Part shown: positions 23,240 to 37,700 of the stretch, in pieces
Layout: each line of letters begins with the position of its first letter
Position numbering within the stretch: position 1 is the stretch's first letter
Source of the DNA: Dolomedes plantarius
Lineage: Eukaryota; Arthropoda; Arachnida; Araneae; Dolomedidae
DNA length: 64,000 nucleotides
Direction of reading: 5' to 3'
Assembly: GCA_907164885.2 (NCBI GenBank)
Contig: OU015501.1
Location: forward strand, 58,624,119 to 58,688,118
The notes under the pieces: generated by a model
Database searches by the model: none
What the model saw: the letters and a program-made list of their open reading frames with translations, nothing else
What the model was told of the DNA's origin: nothing
Position numbers and translations under genes: made by a program

Positions 23240-25711
23240 TTATCTAACTTCATAAATACATAAAATTAAGCAATTTTCTCACATACCATACAGTGATACT
23301 ACAAACTAAAGTCATATGACAGTACACTGTTAATATAAGAACATGTCTTTGTAAATGAAAGAACTCGCTCTAAAGAAAATGAATTCTAGAAACTATGAGT
23401 AATAATATCGATGTCTCAGATCTTTAATAACTATACATTGAAATTTTTAAAATGGGCCATTTTAAGTAGAAAATGTGAGTCAAGCACAACTTTAGAACTT
23501 TATAAACAATAAAATAATTAAAAACATTATTTAAACATTCAATAAATATGCTAAAATTAACTTGCTCTGCACATGAACATAACATGCCATATTCAAGATG
23601 AGTTTATCAAAATATCTATACCATGTCAAATATCAATGAAAACTGCGATGAACTAAACCACAAGCTTTGAATTTTTTTTAACCTGTGTAGATCTCATAAT
23701 TCTTTCTATACTTACACATACCTAATTACAAACAAGGCATGAACTTATACAATCATATAAGAGCTTCATATAGTTCAGATGAAAACAAATCTTAGCTACA
23801 GAAAATTTTAATATTACCATAGACAAATACTGATTATTGAAAGGAAATTATAACTTTAAATTAATCTTAAACATTTCATGTTTGGACATCATTAATAGTA
23901 AGGTACTTTAAAAACGTCATTAATAAGAAAAAAGATATTTATCTAGTAGAAGTATTAAGAAAAATTTCATAGTGTATAACATATTTCTTTCAATTTTATT
24001 TTTAAATCCATTCAAAATTTAAGAAAATTTTACATCCTAGTAAATGACCTTAAAATTATTAAAACTTTCAAGAATATAATATTATTATTAAAAATTAGAA
24101 TTGATAAGCTTACCAAATGCTTTGCTTCCAATATACTATCTTCTAATCTAATAAATAATAGTTCATAGATGTATACCGTAATTTTCCATATAGTCTTATC
24201 CTAGCAAAATCTTTCATTTCTCAACCTGCTTCTGACACCTGTTGAAATAAATTTTTAAGTAATTAGAATATGACCTACAGGACATATTAATTATCTGTGC
24301 ATGAAAATATTATAGGTAATGAGTAGCTAATAAAATTGTAGACATAAAATAAGAAGTAAAATGAACAGTATTTATATAATGTATTGTGAAAACATGAACA
24401 AGATTCTCACTCTTCATTGAAAATAAGAATAAAGCTCTTTGGAGCACCCTTTTTTTTGGTTGTTTCTTTAGTAATTGTCTTTATTGTTCATCTCAGCTTC
24501 AACATTTTGATGGTAAGATAAAACACTAAACATAAAACACAAAATGCTATGAATATTCAATCATTTAAATCACACATAATCAAGGGGAAAATAATCATTG
24601 CATCACCCGTGATTGTATTACATAATGTGAATAAAATTCCTTCAAAAACTATATAAGAATACTGAAAATTATAGATAATAAAAATCATTCAATGAGTTTA
24701 TTTAAGCACATATAAATCTTATGTATACCCAGATTGTCAATGTGCCATGTTTTCAGAAAGAGCTCGACAAAATCAAGCAATCGATAAACATTATTTCTAA
24801 TACTAGACGGCAAATTCGAAACAAAATCCAGGCGAATTTCCAGGTAAATAATTTTTCTAGACTGACTCCATCAATATAAATTGTACATTCGCACAGCAAA
24901 ATTACACAGTACGGTAAATTTTAACATATTTTCCCCGAACTTATAGATTCCTATGTTCTCTATTTTTCACTGGTTCATTTAATAAATATTACAAATGTCT
25001 ACACATATACACGAGTAATACTTAGAAACACACAAAAGATATAATTAAAAATCATAATAAAAGAAAGCGCAGTCTATTGCTTAAAAGATTTATTAATTTA
25101 ATAGAAATAATTTTATACTAAATAATAACTTACAAATCCCGGCACACATATCTGCTCGAAACACATTGCTCTTTTTTCAGCGATACAACTTACTGAAACA
25201 TGCAAAACTACAAACATATTGCATTTAGTATATTTACGTTACCTTTGTAATCGAATATGTAATCGAACATTTGTTCAATTAGTAAAGCTTATATTTGATC
25301 AAAGAAATTATGTAAAGTAAATACTCTAAAAAATGTTCTGTTTTATCTTTCTCGATGCAAATTAGAAACTTTGATTTTTAAATAATTCTAAGAGTTTGTA
25401 CTTTGTCTATCAACTTATTTACCAACGGTTCGGACAAATGTGAGTCGAGTCTGACTATAATTTCGATTTTAGTAGATTCGACTACTGCTAACCTGTTGCT
25501 TTGTCGCGTATCTATATTTTGGTTTTTGAATACTTTTACTTTGGTTTTAGTTGTTTTCCAATTCATTTATCTTACAGAATGTTGTAGTTCATTTGGTTTT
25601 TCGGGAATTTCCATTTACATTGATGAATAATTTTGGAATTAATGCACGTTAATTGAAAGAAAAATTGATCAAAGCACATTATTTTTAAAAGCTTTAAATA
25701 ATTAACCAAAT
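23240..25711. other. AT-rich gap before CCDC167
   Basis: No coding sequence recognised. The part near 25240-25710 is less repetitive, has several CpGs and is the likely promoter area of CCDC167, and perhaps of WDPCP on the other strand. The frames at 25378-25630 are not protein-like. Confidence 0.4.
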
Positions 25712-25729
25712 ATGTCATATATGAATGAG
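25712..25729 (+). CDS. CCDC167: CCDC167 exon 1 (putative)
   Basis: ATG TCA TAT ATG AAT GAG followed by a consensus donor (gtaaga). It joins in phase 0 to exon 2, giving MSYMNE-IDEREAQ. A second in-frame ATG at 25721 is an alternative start. Chosen because frame, donor and protein length all fit; another first exon cannot be excluded. Confidence 0.5.
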
Positions 25730-28700
25730 GTAAGAAATCAGATGTTAGTTTTCTTTAAGAACACCCGTTGCCCAAACCCTAGGAATATTTTTGTTTTTCT
25801 TGTATCGGATAATGTTGTCACTTTTATATCTCCTTCTCCAGGGCCACGTTTACCACTAAGCTAAATAGGTACGTATCTAGGGTCCGCACTGGGGTATTTG
25901 CCGTCACTTCATAAAATAAATAAATCCACTGGTTTCGACTTCAAAATTTATTTATAAAATATATACCAGTGATAATACTTATTTGTGCTGTATCCTTTGC
26001 CGATACTCTGGTAATAGGGGGAAACGTACGAAAAAATTGTACGAAGAAGAAACATAAAAGCCTTTAATTCAAGATGGTCTGCATGAGCTAATGCAGTAAG
26101 ACCCTTAAAAAGAGTATTATGTTAACCTAAAACATCATTAATCTATCCATAAATGCAATTGGACAGCCAGTAGTTCAAGAAGAAGCAACTCTATTATTTA
26201 ATAAGCTGGATGAATTTGAATTTGATTTCTTTATAAGCATTTTAGGTAAAATTTTTAATGGAATATTTGCTGTTAGCAAATTGTTGCAACCACACACAGG
26301 TCAAATATCTAGAGTGGTATCTACACGATAGCAATAGTAACTATAGTACAAGTTTGCATGACAATTTCAATGATTTTGAAAATGAAGCTGGTAATATTGA
26401 AATATAATAGAAAAAAAAAGTTGCATTTAAAAAAAAATTCAGTGATAACAACGAGATAAACATACATTTAGAAGAAAGTAAAACCTTTAGAGGGAACATA
26501 TTACTAACCATGTTTGATAGCATATTTATTAATTTATGTAGAAGAGAGGATGTATATAAAATATAAGCAATAAATTTAAATTTATATATAACTATAGTGA
26601 AAAAGCATTCATCCATTGTAAAATTTACAGTGAGGGAATTTATAGTAAAGATATAAATGTTGGTGAAGTGGAACAGTTCAGTATATTCAGTAATGCTGAA
26701 TAAGTAAGAAGAGCATAGCATTGCTTCAAATTTTATAATAGAAAACAATATTGTTATAAAATTTTGTTTTGTCCAAATAATTTTAAGATTGCTTTTAACA
26801 TTTCCAATGAGCAGTACAGAAGAGCATGTTTTTTCAGTACTGAAACTTCTAAAAAATTATTGAAGCAGTGCTCTTTCGGAACAAAAGTTTAACTTTCAGA
26901 CAGTACTATACAAAGAAAAGGATATTAAAAAAAACTCTTTGTTATTATGATGATATTAAGTTTACAGATGTCAAAATTAGAAAACAAAATCTTAAATTTC
27001 GTAAAATAATTCAATATTTATTATTATTTTATATTTTTTCTAATCTCAGTGTAATAATATAAATTAAAACAATTTTAAAATTGTGATTTTTTTTATTTAA
27101 ACAAATATTACTCTTATTCTTGTATATAAAAGAATGGACCTGACTTATATTTGTATGCCTAGGGCCCGAAAAGCTCTAGACGTGGCCTTCACTTATTTTC
27201 ATCTTATGATAAGCCTTTAGAGTACTATTGAAGATCTTTAAAATAAAAGTACCTGAATTTGTTTCAACAAAATTTCACTCTAGGGCTTGCAATTATCGAG
27301 ATCAGTTATCCTCAGTGTGGTAGGTTAATTTTACACGAAGCTTGTTTTAATCGTGTATGTTTGATAAAGTGAATTCAATTTATTTTGGCAGGAATGCAGA
27401 GTTTGAACCTCCTGTCAAAGTGACACTTCATTTAGAGGGCATGCTTTCTATGATTTTGACAACTGTTCTGTCAGGTCCTTTGTTTACAGGAATAGGCATG
27501 AGTATGAAAAAATTGCTCCATTTTGGATAAATACCAAATTATTGTGTCATAACTTTACACAGATTTGGCATCTAAGTAATTAAGCAATTCCAAGGTAGGG
27601 ATTGCAGGAAATATATTTTTAGTTTGACTTGTAATCATGTCACTAATATTTAATGGGTTGAAAATTATCATGATTTACTTAAATAAAATACTTTCAAACT
27701 TATTTAATTAAAAATGATAGAAGGGGCCTAAAATATTTTTAACAATTTAAAAATGAAAATATTTGAAATAATTTACCTACACAAAATAAATGAATTAACA
27801 TACTTCAAAAGATAGTCAATTTTTTTGTATTATTTAATTTTCTTTAATAAAACATAAATCTGTTTTATAAATAACAACTATGTTTTGAGTCTGAGCAATT
27901 CTCTAATCTCTTCATACTAAGTGAACATCTGAGCTCTTAATCTCTGTTAGATTTAGAATAAGTATTGCATGAAAAGTCTATATTCCTTTTGAGTAGTTTA
28001 TTCATATTTTATAATAAAAATATCCTGAATAAAAGACTTGGAATTTAGTTATAGAAACATGTAAAAAGTCTCCTCCAGTCCCTACACTCTAGTGGAGAAA
28101 TTTGTTTACTCAACCTAGTGCTTCTCTTTAGCCATATATTGTTGTATAATTTTTTTAGTATATTTATTGACTTTGAAGAGTTATAAAAGTAAGTATACTA
28201 AGCTATAGAGCCATCATAGGAAAAAAACCATCTCTTAAAAGGGAATTTGCTTCTTTCTAATACTCCTTAGTCTAAACCCTCGTGTTATAATAAAATGTGC
28301 TCATTGTCAGATTTGTATTTTGATTTGGTCATACATACCTTTTCTAAGGGAAAATCCCTCAAAATTCTAATAGTTTCTGAAAATTTCTCATTTTTGTTTG
28401 TATTTTTCAAGCACAAATTTATTGAAACATTTGATAGTATCAAAAGCAAAGAGAAATATTACCAGGTTTGACTTTTATTAGGATATTTATAAAATTTTTC
28501 CTCCTAGACTTTTAAATTGTTAAGTGTTCAAGCACTGAGATATTCAAATCTCATATGAAGGATTTGTGAAAGAGAAAGAAATATTTGTTACATTTGTATT
28601 ACAGAAACAAATATCAATGTTGGGTTTTAAGTATAGTATCTGTATAAAAGCTAAATATAGATAATGTTATAATTAAACAGTGATTTTAGAAATTTTTCTT

Positions 28701-31700
28701 CAATTCTTTCATTTTACCTTCAGATTTGTTATAGGTGTAATATGTTAAGAATTTTTTGAATTTCTGTTCCAGCTTACTGTAATAAAAATAAGTCATGCTA
28801 AAAAAGTGCAGCAGAAAGAAAAATTGATTCTGCAACTGTTTTTTGTAGCTATATATTATTAATATTTAGTTATTAAAAAATAACAAGTTTACGAAACAAT
28901 TTCTTATTGCATTTTGTCAGAAAATATGAGAAAAAACTGGAAGGATACTTAGTTAATTTGAATCTCAATTTACAAGATATCAAGATTTTTTTATATATTT
29001 CCAATGGCAAGGCAAAATACCAATACATATAAAAAGATAAAATGACAGTGCAAAGATATAAACATGTACATAAGATGGCAAAGCTGAAAACAGGGTATAA
29101 GACCGAAGTCATTGCCTTAAAAGTTCTCTTGCTTCCCAATACCTTGAGAACACAGTGTGTCCGCGGAGGGCCCCACATTGAAGCAAGTGGTCCCCACCCA
29201 TCTCTTCTCCTGCATCACAAAGTGGACAAAAAGGCGTGGTGGAAAGGCCTATACGTTGTAGGTGAGCAGAGAGACAATCATGGCCCGTAGATAAACGGAA
29301 GGCGGCAACTGCATCACGTCTAGGTTTGTCGGGAATTGAAGAAGGGCTTACCCTTCCCCAACTTTTTAGGGCTGTGCAAGTCTGGAGATTCCGCAATGAG
29401 TTAGCTTTACATAGATTTTTCAGAAACAGTTTTATTTTCCAAAAGGAAGTTGATGTATTTGGATGTTGTAGTATATTCACCCTTTTTTGCAAGGGAATCT
29501 GCTTGTTCATTACCCTAGACACCACAATGAGCAGGCACCCATTGGAGAATGATTCGTTTTCCCTTCAATTCAAGCTTCTCAAAAGCTCTTGACATCGAAA
29601 AATCTCAGGTGTCAGGGGGAGTTCAACAGAGCTAATTGAGTGGATGGCTGCCTGTGAGTCTGAAAAGAGGACTGCATTTTCAAATTTGTGTTGAAGAGCC
29701 AGCAGCTGCTGTAAGGCTATGCTCACGGCAACCACTTCACCATCGAAGGCTGTACCAATGTAGCCTGCTGGGGCGTAGAAAGAAAAATGGTCCGAATAGA
29801 CACCAGCCCCTACTTTAAAATGGCAATCCATCAGTAAAAATGTGCAGCCAATTTTTAGGTGGGTATCTAACCGCAATGGTCTCCAGGGTAAGACTTCTTA
29901 AGATACTTGGTGCGACATCTCTTTTCCTATAGATGGTTTCAATTAGATCCAATTTTGTTTCGACATTAGCTATTTCCAAGGGTTTCATAAGAAGTTGAAC
30001 CTGACCCAGGAGAACAATATCCTGTCTAATGTGTAGAACTTTCTGGATAAATCCATTCTGGGTTGTAAGTTGTCTAGGCTTGACCACATAGTCCCTCCAG
30101 TAGGAGTCATCGATTCTCAGAAGCTTTTCATAGAAGACCAAAGCCCTCTCCTTCATAATATCTTGGAAAGGTTTATTTTCTGTCAGGATTAGCATTCCAT
30201 CGATCGGTGTAGACTTCACAGCACCTGTAATCAAGCGGAGAGCTCGATTTTGCAGAACTTCGAGTTTGTTGATCGCCAGTTGTGGGGCTGTGATGAGAAC
30301 CTCACGATAATAAGTCATTAAAGGGAGGATAAATGTATTATATGTAGTGTTAAGGGTAGACCAGGCACTCCCCCATTTACAACCTGCCAGATGCTTAAGG
30401 ACATTAAATCTATTTGTAACACGCTCGATGAGCCGTTCCACATGGAATTTCCAACTTAATTTATTATCAAAAGTCAGTCCCAGGTAGGTGAAATTATCTG
30501 TATTGGCAATCAAACTATTCTTGTACTGAAGCTCTAAGCGAAAAGCCTTATGAGATAGAGAAAAGGACTGTGAAGCTGTCTTATCTAGATTAACAGTCAT
30601 ATTATTATCATCACTCCAATCTGAGAGGGCCTGTAGTGCCTTGTTTAATCGATTTTCAATAAGGTCTTTTGCACAAAGTTTTGGTGCTTGAGTCCATATT
30701 ACCAAATCATCAGCAAATAATAGGCATTTAATACCAGGTATTGGATATCAAGATATTTATTGATGTAATAACTATTTACCAATCACACTGGATATCCCCA
30801 TGTAGTGTATATTGATATATACATATACAAACACACAGAATATAGAGTACATTTTGACAAGGATTATATTCCACTCAGTGAAGTTAGTGATAGAACAGTT
30901 AAGGCTATACCATTTATGATATAACAATACCTACATCTGGAAGTATTTCCATTCATTTATTACTTCTGATGGTACCTGCATGGTGATATTCAAATTTTAC
31001 TTTTTGTTTCCAGTTTCCTTACTGTGTAACACAGAATTATGATAAACTTCCCTTTCAAAATTTTCTGTAGGGAACACCTCCTTTGAAGAAGTTTGTTATG
31101 ATAGTGTATTATCCTATTTGAACATCCTCTTCTGTCCATGATAGCTGATTGATCTGTTTGTTATCTATTAAATTTGGAATGTGTGATATGAGAGGATACA
31201 TAGCTAATACTTCCACATAGTAGTGCATGTAGTTTAAACTTTTAATAATTTTTGGACCTTCTAGGTATCTAGAATATTGAAATAAATGCGAGAAAGCATG
31301 GTAAAATGAGGGTAAATACAAGGGGAAAAAGAAAGAGATTACCTGATTGCTCTGTATGATAAGTAGGGGTACGTAAATTTTGCATTAAAATATCAAAATT
31401 TCAAAGAAAAAAATTACAATTTATAAAATTTTGCATTTGCAAAAAAATGTATAAATTCAAAAATTTCAAATTTATTTAAAAAATCACAGTTTACTCACTT
31501 GGTTAGGTAAATATCAAAATTCTTAGTTAAAAGCTAACATTGTAGTAGTCTCTACATTCTCTTCCTTAAGTCTTTAGCAATAAGTAATAAGCAAATTTCG
31601 AGAGTGAGATCTCTTAGTTAAAGACTGTGGATGGTCTTAATTAAGCAATTATGTTAATAAATTATTACTATTATTACCTAATTTTGCTTAAAAAGCCATT

Positions 31701-34700
31701 TATGGAGCCGTTTATTTGCTTAAAAAGCCGATTATAAGAGTTTTTGCCGGAAAGTAGTAAAAAAATAATTTTCACATTTATTCGCTCATATCAGCAAATT
31801 TCGCATTTATTCACATCTGTATCGTTAATACGAAAGTTATGTATCCCAAATGATGAGTTATGTTTTCTTACAAGTGTTAGCAATGTATACTTTGGACACC
31901 CTGTTATTTGTTTACAAAAAATATGCTAGCAATTAATGTACCCTAAACTTAACTTTCATTTTAGCTTTACAATGTTAAACTTAACTTTTGTTACAAATAA
32001 GGACAACACTGAATTTTATAAGATTAGTAAAAGGTACTTTTGAAAAAGTATATTTGGTATAACAGTTCATTACTTGAAAATAAAAGAGTTATTTGAGTCC
32101 TGGAAAGTTTATACATTAGAAGATAGATCTTCATAAATTTCTGTAAAATTAGTTAAACACTCTCTTAGTTTCTCTTTGCTTTAGGAAAATCCCTTTAAGC
32201 AATTACTTTTGGATAATAGTGGAATTTTTCACTAACATATCAAATATTTCTGCGATTTGTTTCTGGAGTATTAAATCATTGTGCTAACTCTATTCCTAAA
32301 TCTTCAATTTAAGTTTTCTGTCTTTTTGAACCAGCAGTCCTCCTTAGACCTTTAATCTGATATATTTAGGTTTTAATAATGAAAAACAAAGAACTTATTT
32401 AATATCATATTTATTTGGTAATAAATACTGCCCACCCTCTATTTTTGTGGGTTTAAATTATGTACGGTTGATTATTTTTGAGTGTCATTAATAATAAGAT
32501 TTTTTTTTCTTCCAAGTTTTGCAATACTTAAAATTGCTAAGTGTAAGAAACTTAGATTGAATCTGTACATAAATATATTTTGTAAACAATGCTAATTTTA
32601 TTGTTATTTAAATTATGTTTATCAATACATACTTTAAGTGAATGTATTGCCTTATTCTTGCCCAGTGTGTGTTAACTTAATTTTATTCAAACTGTAATTA
32701 AAATAATATTAATAATTTATAACATACTAACTGCACCAATATGATGTATTGCATTCTTTTTTCGTGTATGCTTAGTGTATGGTCTATAGAGTTAGGAATT
32801 GGGGTTAGGGGGCTGCTAGATATTGTCATATTTTAAACATTCATTAGTATTTTTTAACCCCATATCCTCATGAATGCAGAAGGCCTGTAGTATATATTAA
32901 TGACATGCTCATAAGTAATCATAATTTCATGCTTTCTTGCTTTCATGTATGCATAAGTAAATTTAAATAGAGATTATATAAAGACCCATTTGAAGGGTAA
33001 CATGAAGCAATTATTTATAAGACAGTGTTATTATTAGTTATTATTACTAGCAATAATAAAAATGTCATTGATCAGAAATATTTAAGCATGAATAATTTGA
33101 AATGTATTATAGATAGATGAACGTGAGGCACAAGAAAAAATACTACAAAAGCAGAAAGATCACTTAGAAGACCTCTTACAAAGATGTAAAAGAAGACTTG
33201 GTTCAGAAGAAAGGTAAGCTATATCTTTAATCTGTATAATAACTGTGAGTAAACCTGTCTTTAGCATTGAATTTTAAAATGATACATATAGTATCGAAAT
33301 GAAATATCTACCTCTGCAATAACATGAATTTATTACATATGTAGAATTTATATCTTTGTTGAGATTCTAAACATCAAGTTACATTAACCATAGCTTTTTT
33401 GTTCTAGATCCCATTTTGAAAAAGAAATCAATAAATTAAAAGATGAATTACTCCAGACAGGTAATTATTTTTTTCGGTTAATGTTTGTATGAATTTAAAG
33501 ATAAAATTTAACTATAAAATGTTTCTATAAACGTATACTATATAAAATGGAAATTTTTTCTTTTATATGTTTCCTAAACTTTACTCATTTTAAAGCTTTA
33601 AAGTTATTCATTTACATTAGTTAATAGAAATCCAAACATGGCAGAATAACAGATAATTTAAATAATTAGAAAATATCAATTACAACCTAAGGGATGTAAT
33701 ATAGGATGTCTACTGCTCACACACATATAATCCTAAAATTGTAAAACAGCTGCCAAAGTTATAGTCCAGTCAAATTAAGGTTTTCATTTTGCATTAAATG
33801 AAGGGGTTGAGATTTTTTTCAGGAATGTGTAGGTGTTAGTCCCCTGAACAAAGCCTAATAAAGTCCCCTCAATTTCAGGTGCCACGGGGGTTCCAAAGGT
33901 CCCTTTTTTCAGTTTTTGGCATTTATTTCAAAAATGGTGCATTGCACAGAAAATTGTCAAATTCAAAAATTAAAGCTGATAAAATTTCCTTCCAAATGGT
34001 ATACCATGTTTGTACCTAAGTGTTACCGTTTTCAAGATATGAGCCATTGAATATAAAAATTTGTCAAAAGAAGTGGTAGCGGTTCAGGTATCTCGTCAAG
34101 CATCCTCTTCTAAGGGCCTGTTCACATAGAAGTCCATTGTGTAGCATTAAGGGAAAGGTGACGTTGAGACGAAAATAAACCAATCATAGGTGTTAAAAAT
34201 TTCATTTCTAATCATTTGGAGGTTTGTCATTGGTTACATATACCGGGTGGTTATAATTAAACTTCCCCTATAAACGGCATCCTACAGAGCAAACAGGTGA
34301 ACGGAATGCAACGAAATTTTGTATATGGGCTATACACTAGATGCGCTCACAGAATTTCGAAAAAAAAATTAGTTCAAAAATGTCCACAAGAGGGCACCTT
34401 TTCCGGAAAAACATGAAATTTAACACAATAAATGACCAAAACGGAATACAGAAACAATATCAACATTTATTGACGAGTTTCTGCTCACCTTTTCATAGAA
34501 CCACGTTAAGTAAAGGTAAGGGAGAAACAAAAACAGTTCAGTTTGCATAAACAAGAACAGATTAGGATGAAATTGCACAAGAGGAGCAGTTGTTAATCTT
34601 GTCCAGGACGATGTAGGGAAAGCTGCTCCACATGACCACCTTCATTCACCTGCAAAATTTCAAATCGATAGACAGTGTGTTCAACAGCAAATCGTAACTG

Positions 34701-37700
34701 ATTAGTTGTGAGGCTTCGCACATGAAGCGTTATGGAGTTCTTTAAGTCATTCAACGTCGCATCACCTCCACGATACACCAGACTTTTTAAATAGCCCCAT
34801 AACCCTATACATCGTCCTGAACACGATTAAAAACTGCTCCTCTTGTGCAATTTCGTCCTAATCTGTTCTTGTTTCTGCAAACTGAAATGTTTTTGTTTCT
34901 ACCTTACCTTTACTTAATGTGGTTCAATGACAAGGTGATAAGAAACAAGTCAATAAATGTTAATATTGTTTCTGTATTCCGTTTTGGTTGTTTATTGTGT
35001 TAAATTTTATGTTTTTCCCGAAAAGGCGCCCCCTGGTGGACATTTTGGAACAAAAATTTTTTTTCGAAATTCCGTGAGCGCATCTCGTGTATAGCCCATA
35101 TACAAAAATTCGTTGCATTCTGTTCACCCGTTTGCGCTGTAGGTTGTCGTTTATAGGGGAAGTTTAATTATAACCACCCGGTATTTCAATACTTTAACGC
35201 TCCACATCGGACTCCTATGTTAACAGGCCCTAACTCTTTCCCCTTCTATTTCTCAGAATACTCATGATAGAGAAAGTAGTAGAGTGAAAAATTTCCTTCA
35301 AAAATGTATATAGTTATGCTAATTTATCTTCACCCGGTAAATAGTTAGAGCATTTTGAAGTTTAGGGGTACTTTTCAACATTTTGCTAGTAAAATGTCAT
35401 CACTCAAGTTTCGTTTCCAAGGTCTGTAATTCTCTTAATCACTTTGTATGCTGTTTAATTAGATACGTATAGTATTTATAACTCATATAAATAATAAATT
35501 ATGTATACCTGTACATATAATGTATATCTCATATATATAACACTTGTAGTACAAAGGAGGAAGTAAGAAAACAAACCAAAATGTATAAAAGTGTCACTTT
35601 AGCTCAGATCATTTTGGAAAATTTAGATATCACACCATATGAAAAAGAAGTAGTTCAGTTACTTCAGACCTCAGTAGAAATTACTCCACAACACACTTCC
35701 ACAAATACCTCCCTTGCCAGCATTCAGTGGAAATTGAGCAACAAATTGTCACGTCTCAAAGGTAATGGGCCAACAGCAGCTTTGTGGGTCCAGTATTTTG
35801 AAATGGTGGTGTTGATGATAAAATTCATTGCAGCACAGCTCACTGTTAACTGGGAAGATCATATGACATTCACCCAACTGATGATACCTTACTTCCATGC
35901 CAGCGGGCATTTTCACTATGCAAAGTGTACTCGCCTATATGTACAAGACATGCTGGGACTAACAACTCACCACCTTCAACTTAAACAGGATTTTATAGAT
36001 TGTGGATACTTCACTGTCAACAGAACTGGAACACCAATGGCTGGCGTGTGGTCTGACATGGCAATTGAGTTGACACTCCTGTGTGACATGAAGAGTGAAG
36101 GAGAATTAACACGTGGACGAGACTTTAGTGATTTGGGGTTGACGAAATGGGTTGAGGGAGCATGCACAGCTACAGCAATATGTAGTTCACTTGAGATGTT
36201 TAGCTGATCACCCGTCTTTTGCTGAATGTAGTTGTTTGATGTCACTTTCAACGGGAGTAATTGGAACAAGTAACATCAACTGCTACCAGGCTTTGGAAAT
36301 TGGAACCTGCACAATGAGCACTTTTGTTGGAATGAATTTCTCAGAAGTGAAACAATCCAAGAACTCAGTCGTTCCTTTAGCTGCGATAAGCAATATGATC
36401 AAAGTTAATGATGAGGTAGTGGTGGTAGAGCCTCTGATGATATATCAGAGAACTCTGATCACCAAGAAGAAAGAAGGGGATGTAAAGGAGTTGCTAAAGT
36501 AAGAGTCAGCCCCATACCCTATGTCTCTATTCGCTGAGGGGATAATGAGAAAAATCAAAAAGTCAGCACTGTATGATGCTTTCCCAAAATGTAATCAACT
36601 GACCAATGTGAAGAACAGTTTCACGGTAATCGATGGTGGCTTCCTGCTTCATAGAGTAAAGTGGAACACTAACACCACCTTCGCCTCCATCTGCTATCAA
36701 TATGTATCATACATAATCAAACATTACGGTAGCAGTTCAGCTGTAGTTTTTTATGGTTATAAAGACACAAACTCCACGAAAAGAGACGAACAACATTGGA
36801 GAGCATCAAGTAAACCATCAGTGGATATTGACTTCAATAAGAACATGGTGACTACTGTTCATCATGAAAACTTCCTTTCCAATGAAAGGAAAAAAACCAA
36901 GCTCATTACTATGTTAGTTCAGGTCTTGGGTGCAAGAGGTATACAGTCTACTATAGCCATAGCAGATGCTGACTGCAGTATTGTCAGGGGTAGGTGGCAA
37001 AACACCTCTCATTCAACTGTGGTAGTAGGTAAAGACAGACCTGCTCGTCTTACTTGTGGCACTCACGCCACAAGACACGAATGTGTTTTTCATGAAGGCC
37101 GGATGGGGCAACACAAAAGACAGGATCTACTCTTCACAACATCTTCAGGCTTTGTCATTCAGCCAGTACATTCTCTTCATCCATAGTTTCTCAAGATGTG
37201 ACACTACGTCAGCGATTTATGGTAAAAGCAAAGCAGCAATAGTACAATGTTTCCAGCAGTATGCCAATGAAACAGCAAACATCGCCAAAGTGTTTTATGA
37301 CTCCAAATCTTCACCAGGAGACATTGGTGGAGCTGGGGAACGAATATTCCTGCTCATGTTCCAGGCCCCGCCAAATGAGCATGATCTCAATCACCACAGG
37401 TACCTTTCATTTTTCTTTGCTTGTACTGACCCCATTAAGTAAATTTAATAATTTATATAATTCATTAATATTCAATAATACGTTATACACTATCTAGCCA
37501 AAAGTATCTGAACGCCGCCCCCCCCCCCCCTAAAGAAGTGGAGCAAGCAGGTGACGTAATTTGATGCATAACTGAAAGCTATAAAAGTGTTGGTAGTGGT
37601 TTGTCAGGTCATATTTACACGTTTTGAGACAATGAAAGTCAATAGAGCTTAGTGACTTTGATCGTGGCATTATAGTGGGATGCTACCTTTGTGGGAAATC

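Larger units (their letters stand above)
33762..35599. repeat. left long TIR arm
   Basis: It matches the right arm in inverse, apart from the nested insertion 34114-35230. Examples: the outer 33762-33900 segment (aaggggttgagatttttttc, aataaagtcccctcaatttc) and the inner 35231-35599 segment (agtttaggggtacttttcaa, ggaagtaagaaaacaaacca). Confidence 0.88.

Noticed and set aside
29042..29592. Plus-strand frames over 29.0-29.6 kb
   Set aside because: Shadows of the minus-strand LINE RNase H and Cys/His segments.
35581..37443. Reading the long-TIR gene as a host gene
   Set aside because: It lies entirely between inverted arms, is broken by two frameshifts and a stop, and its start codon belongs to the TIR.
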